Assembly: GCA_900319275.1 (NCBI GenBank)
Contig: ONNS01000037.1
Location: 1-39,849, forward strand
Direction of reading: 5' to 3'
DNA length: 39,849 nt
From: an uncultured Eubacteriales bacterium
Lineage (GTDB): Bacteria; Bacillota; Clostridia; Oscillospirales; Oscillospiraceae
In this document: in pieces, positions 33,095-39,849 of the stretch
How positions within the stretch are numbered: the first letter of the stretch is position 1
Layout of the letters: each line of letters begins with the position of its first letter
Position numbers and translations under genes: made by a program
Notes under the pieces: model-generated
Told to the model about the DNA's origin: nothing
The model's database searches: none
Seen by the model: only the letters and a program-made list of their open reading frames with translations

Positions 33095-33160
33095 CTCAGT
33101 CACGGCGCTTGCGTGAAACGCGCCGCGACAGCTCCCCCCCCAGAGGAGGAGCCAAAACCA
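33095..33160. repeat. Short copy of the GGGGAGCTGTC-type palindromic repeat
   Basis: CTCCCTCAGTCACGGC and GACAGCTCCCCCCC resemble, inverted, the left part of the element at 2046-2445 (GGGGAAGCTGTC, GATGACTGATGAGG). It lies between GH3 and the small secreted protein. Confidence 0.4.
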
Positions 33161-33248
33161 TGTACGTCCCGGCGGGGGCGACACTGGAACGCCTCTGCCG
33201 GTTCTGCAAAAAATAACATACTCAAATGATTATTGGGAGGAAAATACA

Positions 33249-33683
33249 ATGAAAAAAGCGCTGTCTCTGCTCATCGCCCTGGTCCTGGTCCTGTCCGCCA
33301 TCGGCACCACTGCTTTCGCCGACAACACCTATGTCGGCAACACCGTCTACTGCGAAGCCGGTTATGAGAACGACGTTTACAACGGCGTCGCGAAGGTCCT
33401 CACCCTCAAGGACGACGGCACCTTCCTGCTGGTCGACAACACCTCCATTATCCACAACTCCTATGTTGTCGTCACCAACTGGTTCTATTTTGTCACCGGC
33501 ACCTATGAGGTCGTCAGCGAAGACGAGGGCACCCTTGAGGTCGTTCTGACCGGCACGGATGTCACCTATGTCATGAACGGCTCCGTCACCACCTCCGAAG
33601 AGGATCCCGAGCTGCTCGAGGACTATGCCGAGCTGACCGTCGAGTGCGACAACGAGGCCTTCTCCGTGGTCGTCAACGAGTAA
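33249..33683 (+). CDS. Small secreted beta-rich protein of unknown function
   Basis: A 144-residue protein with signal peptide MKKALSLLIALVLVLSAIGTTAFA and a mature, acidic, beta-rich chain (VAKVLTLKDDGTFLLVDNT, FVTGTYEVVSEDEGTLEVVLTG). The DDGTF and GTYEV spacing resembles the repeat units of the protein at 1-2024, so both may share a lipocalin-like fold; this is inference. No Cys pair beyond two Cys, and no catalytic motif. ATG 33249 has GGGAGG upstream. It is monocistronic, with its own terminator. Confidence 0.8.
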   Translation: MKKALSLLIALVLVLSAIGTTAFADNTYVGNTVYCEAGYENDVYNGVAKVLTLKDDGTFLLVDNTSIIHNSYVVVTNWFYFVTGTYEVVSEDEGTLEVVLTGTDVTYVMNGSVTTSEEDPELLEDYAELTVECDNEAFSVVVNE

Positions 33684-33702
33684 TCTGCTTTTCAGCCAAT
33701 CA

Positions 33703-33735
33703 GCCGGAGCTCTCCGCCAGTGGGAGAGCTCCGGC
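33703..33735 (+). terminator. Terminator after the small secreted protein
   Basis: GCCGGAGCTCTCC (33703-33715) pairs with GGAGAGCTCCGGC (33723-33735); AACCTTGTATTTTCTT follows. Confidence 0.8.
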
Positions 33736-33739
33736 AACC

Positions 33740-33768
33740 TTGTATTTTCTTCTCTTTTCCGCTACAAT
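33740..33768 (+). promoter_or_regulatory. Promoter of the two-component pair
   Basis: TTGTAT (33740-33745), 17 nt, TACAAT (33763-33768). An alternative -10 TATAAT overlaps slightly downstream. Confidence 0.6.
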
Positions 33769-33790
33769 ATAATTAAGAAGGTGAACGACC

Positions 33791-34519
33791 ATGCTTCGTG
33801 CGGCAATCGTCGAGGATAACGACCGGGACGCGGAATCCCTTCAGTCCCATCTTAAACGCTATGCCCGGGAAAACAAGCTGGAGATCGAAACACGGCGCTA
33901 TGACAACGGCATCCTGTTTTTGGAGCAGTACCGCAGCGAATACGACCTTGTCTTTATGGACATCGACATGCCAGCCATGAACGGCATGCATGTTGCCAAG
34001 GCCCTGCGCGAGCGGGATACCCATGTGCTGCTGATCTTTGTTACAGCGCTGGCCCGCTTTGCTGTCAACGGCTACGAGGTCGACGCCTTTGACTTTATCG
34101 TCAAGCCCCTGCAGTATAATTTCTTTTCGGCCAAGATGAACCGCGCGGTGAGAAAGCTCGCCTCCGAGCCGCGGCAGAAAATGCTGATCCGTTCGGCGGA
34201 GAAGACCGTGAGCGTCTTTTTCGACGAAATATACTATGTGGATATTTTCAACCACGTCCTGAGCTTTCATCTGGCCGACGAGACGGTCTCGACCCGCGGC
34301 ACGATGAAGGATGTGCTGGAGAGTCTCAACGACGGCAGCTTTGCCATGTGCAACAAGTCCTTTGTAGTCAATCTCAACCATGTGCAGCGGATCGACGCCG
34401 ACGAGGTCGTGCTCACGAACGGCGATCGGCTGCCCATCAGCCGCCTGCGGAAGAAGGAATTCATGCAGCAGATCGCCGATTTCTACGGCAATAAGAAGAT
34501 CAACCTCGGGAGGTTCTGA
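33791..34519 (+). CDS. LytTR-family response regulator
   Basis: A 242-residue regulator. The receiver domain (1-120) has acidic pocket E8-D9, phospho-acceptor D57 (VFMDIDMP), T86 (FVTALA) and K105 (FIVKPL). The LytTR DNA-binding domain (~140-235) has LIRSAEKTVSVFFDEIYYVDIFNHVLSF and MCNKSFVVNLNHVQRID. ATG 33791 follows AAGGTG. It is paired with the GHKL kinase that starts 1 nt after its stop. Such pairs often answer extracellular peptides; no peptide-precursor or processing gene lies nearby. Confidence 0.93.
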   Translation: MLRAAIVEDNDRDAESLQSHLKRYARENKLEIETRRYDNGILFLEQYRSEYDLVFMDIDMPAMNGMHVAKALRERDTHVLLIFVTALARFAVNGYEVDAFDFIVKPLQYNFFSAKMNRAVRKLASEPRQKMLIRSAEKTVSVFFDEIYYVDIFNHVLSFHLADETVSTRGTMKDVLESLNDGSFAMCNKSFVVNLNHVQRIDADEVVLTNGDRLPISRLRKKEFMQQIADFYGNKKINLGRF

Positions 34520-34520
34520 T

Positions 34521-35828
34521 ATGGCCCTGTTCATCAATCCCTTCCTGGTGCTCAAGCTTAATTTCATGCTGCGCTATCTATCGGGTATGCTGCTCTTCAG
34601 CTGGAAGCTGCCAAAGCGCGAGCACTATGGGCTGCGCGTGCTCAGCTGCTCGGCGCTGTGCTTTCTGCTCGCGTTTTTGCTGCCCATTCTGACCGAGAAC
34701 TTTTATTATATTGTGTTCCTCTTTCTCGTCGAGGCCCTGATCGCGATGTGCGCGATCCGCTTCTGCTGTAAGGCCGCATGGACAGAGACTTTTTATCTGG
34801 CCGCGGCGGTTTTCTCGGCCGAGCATATTGCGAGTATGCTCGATAACCTGATCTCTCTCCTGCGCCCGGATCTGCTGGCCTATTACATCACAACGAAGAT
34901 GAATGTGCCGGTGGCGCTCAACTGGTTTGTCTGTTTGCTGCTGAGTTATGGGCTTATCTACCTGCTCATGTTCCGGCATAACCGTCTGACCGAGGCGCAT
35001 ACGCTGGACTTCCACGCCATGCTGCTGCTGCTTGTCGTTTCCTTGCTGATCAATCTATATATGAATCTGGTCTATTCCAAGCTCGTGACCATGGATTCCG
35101 TATGGATGGAAGTATTCAAGAGCCTGTTCAATATACTCTGCTCTGTCTTTCTGCTGCTGGTGCAGCACAGTATGCTGCGGCAAAACCAGGCCGAAGGGCG
35201 GCTGCAGATGGTGTCGATGCTGTGGGAGCAGGCACGCGAGCAGTACCGCATCAGCAAGGAGAACATCGAGGCCATCAACATCAAGTGCCACGATCTCAAG
35301 CACCAGCTGCTGGCCATCCGGGACAAGACCGACGAGCGGGAATACGCGCGCATGATGGAGCTCGTGGACAGCTACGGCTCGCAGATCGAGACCGGCAGCG
35401 AGGTGCTGGACGTCGTATTTCAGGAGAAAAACTTCCAGTGCCGCAAGCTCGGCATCCAGTTTACCTGCATCATCGACGGCGCGGCGCTGAACTTCATGGA
35501 CACGATCGACCTCTATGTGCTCTTCGGCAATCTGATCGACAACTGCATCGAGGCCGTATCCGCCCTGCCCGAGACCGAGGTCAAAAATGTTCAGGTGACA
35601 GTGCGGCGCGAGCGGGGTTTTGTCATCGTCACAACCGAAAACGGCTATGCGGGCGAGCTGCAGTGGGCGGACGGGCGCCTGCGCACCTCGAAGGGCGACG
35701 AGCAGAACCACGGCTTCGGCCTGCTGAGCATCGAGAAGATCATCCACAAATACGGCGGCCGCTATTCCATTCAAACCGACGAGCAGATCTTTACGATGAA
35801 CATCGTCTTCCCGGTCAATGATCAGTAG
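34521..35828 (+). CDS. GHKL-type sensor histidine kinase (AgrC/ComD-like)
   Basis: A 435-residue kinase with about six membrane helices in residues 1-215. The phospho-acceptor His is H257 in IKCHDLKHQL; the GHKL ATPase follows, with NLIDNCIEA (N-box) and HGFGLLSIEKI (G-box). A short linker coiled coil lies at ~218-255. ATG 34521 has GGGAGG ~9 nt upstream inside the previous gene; longer in-frame starts there are rejected. It partners with the LytTR regulator. The ligand is unknown. Confidence 0.92.
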   Translation: MALFINPFLVLKLNFMLRYLSGMLLFSWKLPKREHYGLRVLSCSALCFLLAFLLPILTENFYYIVFLFLVEALIAMCAIRFCCKAAWTETFYLAAAVFSAEHIASMLDNLISLLRPDLLAYYITTKMNVPVALNWFVCLLLSYGLIYLLMFRHNRLTEAHTLDFHAMLLLLVVSLLINLYMNLVYSKLVTMDSVWMEVFKSLFNILCSVFLLLVQHSMLRQNQAEGRLQMVSMLWEQAREQYRISKENIEAINIKCHDLKHQLLAIRDKTDEREYARMMELVDSYGSQIETGSEVLDVVFQEKNFQCRKLGIQFTCIIDGAALNFMDTIDLYVLFGNLIDNCIEAVSALPETEVKNVQVTVRRERGFVIVTTENGYAGELQWADGRLRTSKGDEQNHGFGLLSIEKIIHKYGGRYSIQTDEQIFTMNIVFPVNDQ

Positions 35829-35852
35829 AGGCGCCCCTCTGCGGTCGCCCAC

Positions 35853-35903
35853 AAAAAATGTGAGGGAATTCGCCATTGGCAGGCGAGTTCTCTCACATTT
35901 TTA
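35853..35903 (+). terminator. Terminator after the histidine kinase
   Basis: AAAAATGTGAG...GAATTCGCC pairs with GGCGAGTTC...CTCACATTTTT; a T run ends the 3' arm. Confidence 0.85.
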
Positions 35904-35911
35904 ATGATTTT

Positions 35912-36103
35912 CGTAGGGAGCGAGGCCGCCTTGCCGCGAATGCCTTTCCCGGGCCTGCTTGTGCGACGGCCCGCCAAAGGCGCGGCTACGGAAACGGAAT
36001 CTTCCCTTCCTCTGCCACCGGCAGCGGGAAGGTTCCGTTTCCCCAGATCGCTCCGTAGATTACCGCGCAGGTCTGCGGAGGCATCTGGGGATGCCTCCCT
36101 ACG
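35912..36103. mobile_element. MITE-like repeat, family CGTAGGGAGG (copy 2)
   Basis: A 192-bp element with ends CGTAGGGAG and CCTCCCTACG. The left half is nearly identical to 6685-6780; the right half differs and is ~40 bp longer. Confidence 0.75.
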
Positions 36104-36173
36104 CGGCTGCCTGGCAGCCCTTTCTCGTTGCGCTCGGGGCGAGCCAAGCCCTCTCAGGCGCTGCGCGCAAATA

Positions 36174-36581
36174 GGGCGTGTTGCAAAATGCAGGAAACCG
36201 AGTAAAAGAAGGGCTCATACGTAGGGGAGGGGCTTGCCCCTCCCGCGCACGCAAATGTACTAATTTGCGAATAATGTTCGGCGAAACCGCAAAATGCTGC
36301 GATTGCGCCGTTTATTGCCTATAACTTTGTCTCCACGTCCGCCGTTGGCGGACGTAAGCGGGCAATAGCCCGCAGCTGACGCACAACGCGCGTCAGCTGG
36401 AGACCCCAAAAAACACAGATTATTCTGTGTTTTTCATGCGAAACAGCGTTTCGCATGCGCGCATTTCATGCGCGCGGGGATTTAGTTATAAATAATAACA
36501 AGGTACCGCCGGGAGGGGCAAGCCCCTCCCCTACGGCAGAACCGTCATTTGTGCAGCTAAACCGTATTTTGCAACAGGCCC
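36174..36581. mobile_element. Nested MITE-like repeat that contains cloverleaf array 4
   Basis: Outer arms GGGCGTGTTGCAAAAT (36174-36189) and inverse (36566-36581, one mismatch) enclose perfect 26-bp inner arms that begin CGTAGGGGAGGGGC (36220-36245 and 36510-36535). Array 4 (36321-36489) lies inside. The two-layer end plan matches 10780-10986. The whole stretch 35904-36587 between the kinase and rpoD is made of such repeats and contains no credible gene. Confidence 0.75.
36321..36489. repeat. Cloverleaf array 4: inverted copy of array 2 units 3-4
   Basis: The ends are ATAACT and AGTTAT. GTCTCC/GGAGAC (36329-36404) closes ACGTCCGCC-GTT-GGCGGACGT, GCGGGC to GCCCGC, and AGCTGACGC to GCGTCAGCT. 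Then CCCC/GGGG closes AACACAGA to TCTGTGTT, ATGCGAAAC-AGC-GTTTCGCAT and GCGCGCAT-TTC-ATGCGCGC. Compared with array 2, the pair closing the first hairpin loop changes A-T to C-G on both sides, and loops differ, while stems are kept. Confidence 0.8.
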
Positions 36582-36587
36582 AAATAT

Positions 36588-36611
36588 GCCCCGGCGCTTG
36601 TGCGCCGGGGC
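36588..36611 (-). terminator. Hairpin after rpoD
   Basis: GCCCCGGCGC-TTGT-GCGCCGGGGC, just after the rpoD stop. The following T content on the minus strand is weak. Confidence 0.6.
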
Positions 36612-36616
36612 AATCT

Positions 36617-37891
<1,275 letters not shown>

Positions 37892-37902
37892 GTCTCTGTC
37901 CC

Positions 37903-39663
37903 TCACTTATAAGCTTTTGTTGCTCGGTATTTGTCGCGCATCGCCATCAGGTCGTCCGACGCCCGCTTCTGTGCGGACGCGGCTTGACGCTCGGCATAGC
38001 GATCGTGAATGATGGATATGTAGTCGGCCATGGCCTGTCCTCCGTTGGAGAGGTTCACAGGCTCCTGGTCCAGCCGCACCAGAAGATCGACTTCCTCGCT
38101 GCTGAGCGTCTCGCGCAGCAGGCTCAGGCTGACCGGCGCGTGGCGCTCGATGCGCTCGCAAAGCGCCTCGTAGATGTGGCGCAGCTCCGGCGAGGAGAAT
38201 TCCACGCTCTCGGGCAGCGTAACGCCCCGGGCACAGCCCGCGTCCAGAAACAGCAGCCGGATCAGTCCCTGCTCGGCCGCCGCGGCGCGCGGGTCGTCGA
38301 AATACAGCTTCCGGCCCTGGGCGGCCGCCGGACGGTCGGGCGCGCGGGCGGAGGCGCGCGTCTCACTTGTGCGCGCACGGCGGATGAGCTGGCTGCGCGT
38401 CTTCTCGATGTCGCCGCGGACCGCGTCCTCTTTGACACCCACCTGTTCGGCGAGGCGCGAGGCGTACAGGTCGCGCTGGGCCTGATCGGGCAGACGGGCC
38501 ACGACGCCGTAGGCCTCTTTGAGAAATTCATATTTCTGCTCGGGCGAATCGAGCACATATTTGGCCGCAATCGAGCGCAGCCGGTAGTCCACCTGGTTTT
38601 CCGAGGCCTCGAGCAGCGCGCGGAAGGCCTCCGGCCCTTTCGTTCGGATCAGCTCGTCGGGGTCCTTGGCGCCGCTCATGCGCAGCACCCGCACCTTTAA
38701 ATCGAGCTTTTCGAGAATGCCGATGGCGCGCTGGCTGGCCTTGATGCCGGCGCCGTCGCCGTCGTAGGCGATAATGACCTCGTTGGTATAGCGCGAGATC
38801 AGCCGCGCCTGCTCGCCCGTCAGCGAGGTGCCGAGCGAGGCCACGGCCGAATCAAAGCCGGCCTGGTGCAGCGACACCACGTCTATGTTGCCCTCGGAGA
38901 GAATAATATATCCGCTCTTTGATTTTTTTGCCAGATTCAGGGCAAACAGGTTGCGCCCCTTGTCGAACACGAGCGTGTCGGGGCTGTTCATGTACTTCGG
39001 CTCGCCGTCGTCAAGGATGCGGCCCGAAAAGCCGATGACGTTGCCGCGCACGTCGATCACGGGGAACATCAATCGGTTGCGGAAGGTGTCGTAGCTGCTG
39101 CGCTCGCGCCGGCGGATCAGCCCCGCCTCGAAGAGCTCCTGATCGGTGTAGCCCTTCGCTTTCATGGCGTCCATCAGATCGCGCCAGTTGTTCGGCGCGT
39201 AGCCGAGCCCGAAATTTTTCGCGGTCGCGGGGCCGATGCGCCGCTTTTCCATGTACGCGCGGGCAATCTGCGCCTGCGGGGTGTGGAGCTGTTCATAAAA
39301 CCAGCGCGCGGCGTCGCGGTTGAGCGCGAGCATGCGCGTGCGCTTTTTGCTCTCGCGGTCGTTGACCTCCTCGGGCAGCTTCATGTTGGCGCGCTTGGCC
39401 AGAAACTCCACGGCCTCGGGGAAGGAGAGGTTTTCGATCTCCATGATGAAGCCGATCACGTCGCCGCCCTTGCCGCAGCCGAAGCAGTGGTAGCTCTGCC
39501 GGTCGGGCGAGACCGAGAAGGAGGGCGTTTTTTCACTGTGGAAGGGGCAGAGCCCAAAGTAGTTCGCGCCGCTGCGTTTCGTCAGGCGCACATAGGAGGA
39601 GACCACCTCCACAATGTCGCTGCGGTCGGTCAATTCTGTGATAAATCGTTCGGGAAATGCCGT
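37903..39663 (-). CDS. dnaG: DNA primase, apparent ACG start codon
   Basis: A 586-residue primase if it starts at ACG 39663. The zinc-binding domain has [11 protein letters not shown] and [13 protein letters not shown] (CHC2 type). The TOPRIM catalytic core has [14 protein letters not shown] and AYDGDGAG; a DnaB-binding C-terminal part follows. The residues before [10 protein letters not shown] read [10 protein letters not shown], which match the usual DnaG N-terminus (M-[AI]-[FI]-P-x-x-F). The codon expected for Met is ACG, not ATG, 8 nt after AAAGGAGG. The first standard start, TTG 39633, would cut ten conserved residues and has no ribosome site. Its stop overlaps GTGA of rpoD. Confidence 0.9.
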   Translation of the reverse strand, partial: TAFPERFITELTDRSDIVEVVSSYVRLTKRSGANYFGLCPFHSEKTPSFSVSPDRQSYHCFGCGKGGDVIGFIMEIENLSFPEAVEFLAKRANMKLPEEVNDRESKKRTRMLALNRDAARWFYEQLHTPQAQIARAYMEKRRIGPATAKNFGLGYAPNNWRDLMDAMKAKGYTDQELFEAGLIRRRERSSYDTFRNRLMFPVIDVRGNVIGFSGRILDDGEPKYMNSPDTLVFDKGRNLFALNLAKKSKSGYIILSEGNIDVVSLHQAGFDSAVASLGTSLTGEQARLISRYTNEVIIAYDGDGAGIKASQRAIGILEKLDLKVRVLRMSGAKDPDELIRTKGPEAFRALLEASENQVDYRLRSIAAKYVLDSPEQKYEFLKEAYGVVARLPDQAQRDLYASRLAEQVGVKEDAVRGDIEKTRSQLIRRARTSETRASARAPDRPAAAQGRKLYFDDPRAAAAEQGLIRLLFLDAGCARGVTLPESVEFSSPELRHIYEALCERIERHAPVSLSLLRETLSSEEVDLLVRLDQEPVNLSNGGQAMADYISIIHDRYAERQAASAQKRASDDLMAMRDKYRATKAYK

Positions 39664-39849
39664 GTGGATCGCCTCCTTTGATCAATTGCGAAACTAATGT
39701 TTCGCAATTGGTTACTCGCGCTCACGTCAGAAGAAGCTCGCGGCGCTCCGTTTCCGTCAGGCATGACGAAAACTGCGCTCTGCTTCCTCCTTCTTCCTTA
39801 TCAAAATCAAAGCCGATGCTTTGATTTTGAGAGGAAAACGGAAGGAACG
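39664..39849. repeat. Palindrome-rich region upstream of dnaG (cut by the window end)
   Basis: A perfect 12-bp hairpin CAATTGCGAAAC-TAAT-GTTTCGCAATTG (39683-39710) and a perfect 13-bp hairpin (39801-39830, loop CGAT) lie here, with weaker pairings between. It may be one edge of another cloverleaf array. No gene start is seen. Confidence 0.5.

Noticed and set aside
33161-33217. 17-codon ORF starting ATGTACGTCC after GH3
   Set aside because: It lies beside a repeat remnant, has no hydrophobic or other notable feature, and the upstream GGAG run belongs to the repeat; not enough to call a gene.

Overview
The window looks like a chromosome segment of a GC-rich Clostridia bacterium, most likely a gut Oscillospiraceae-type organism. 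The basis is the strong AGGAGG-type ribosome binding sites, the rpsF-ssb-rpsR operon, a dnaG-rpoD operon, a GPH sugar symporter and carbohydrate ABC importer, a domain-swapped GH3, LytTR/GHKL regulation, and many short palindromic interspersed repeats. No genus can be fixed from the sequence alone. There is no tRNA, rRNA, CRISPR array or transposase gene in the window.

Layout. 1-2024: 3' end of a secreted-type protein with five ~90-residue beta repeats. 2470-6557: a sugar-use cluster (GH5, GPH symporter, GH30). 6851-7207: a small locus with convergent consensus promoters, a 28-residue hydrophobic peptide whose ribosome site is locked in a stem, and a likely antisense RNA; it has the form of a type I toxin-antitoxin module. 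7473-10692: a CotH/lamin-tail lipoprotein and an anchored alpha/beta hydrolase. 11006-16082: citrate synthase divergent from aconitase and isocitrate dehydrogenase (citrate to 2-oxoglutarate), with interlocked promoters. 16363-17462 (minus): rpsR, ssb, rpsF. 17715-21304: a DivIVA-like coiled coil, then prs, dapF and an AraC regulator on the minus strand. 21626-25841: a LacI regulator and a sugar ABC importer without its ATPase. 26281-27113: a zinc-ribbon membrane protein interrupted by a frameshift at a T6 run. 27538-33090: two paralogous secreted esterases divergent from a large membrane-anchored GH3. 33249-35828: a small secreted beta protein and a LytTR/GHKL two-component pair. 36617-39663 (minus): rpoD and dnaG, where dnaG appears to start at ACG.

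The most unusual content is non-coding. Four loci (25974-26177, 27192-27538, 28604-28789, 36321-36489) are tandem arrays of near-perfect hairpins. They parse into repeated units, each a closing stem enclosing three short-loop hairpins (a cloverleaf, or four-way junction). Loops vary between copies while stems are kept, and at least one stem shows a compensatory base-pair change. Two arrays abut or overlap the stop codons of the paralogous esterase genes, and one has a promoter-like sequence at its left edge. Several other MITE-like families with inverted ends (ends like CGTAGGGAGG, CGTAGGGGCGG, or GGCAATGTCATT) lie between genes, sometimes nested.

Together the genes suggest a saccharolytic anaerobe that breaks down beta-glucans and substituted hemicellulose, takes up sugars by a symporter and an ABC importer, and uses a partial oxidative TCA branch for glutamate synthesis.
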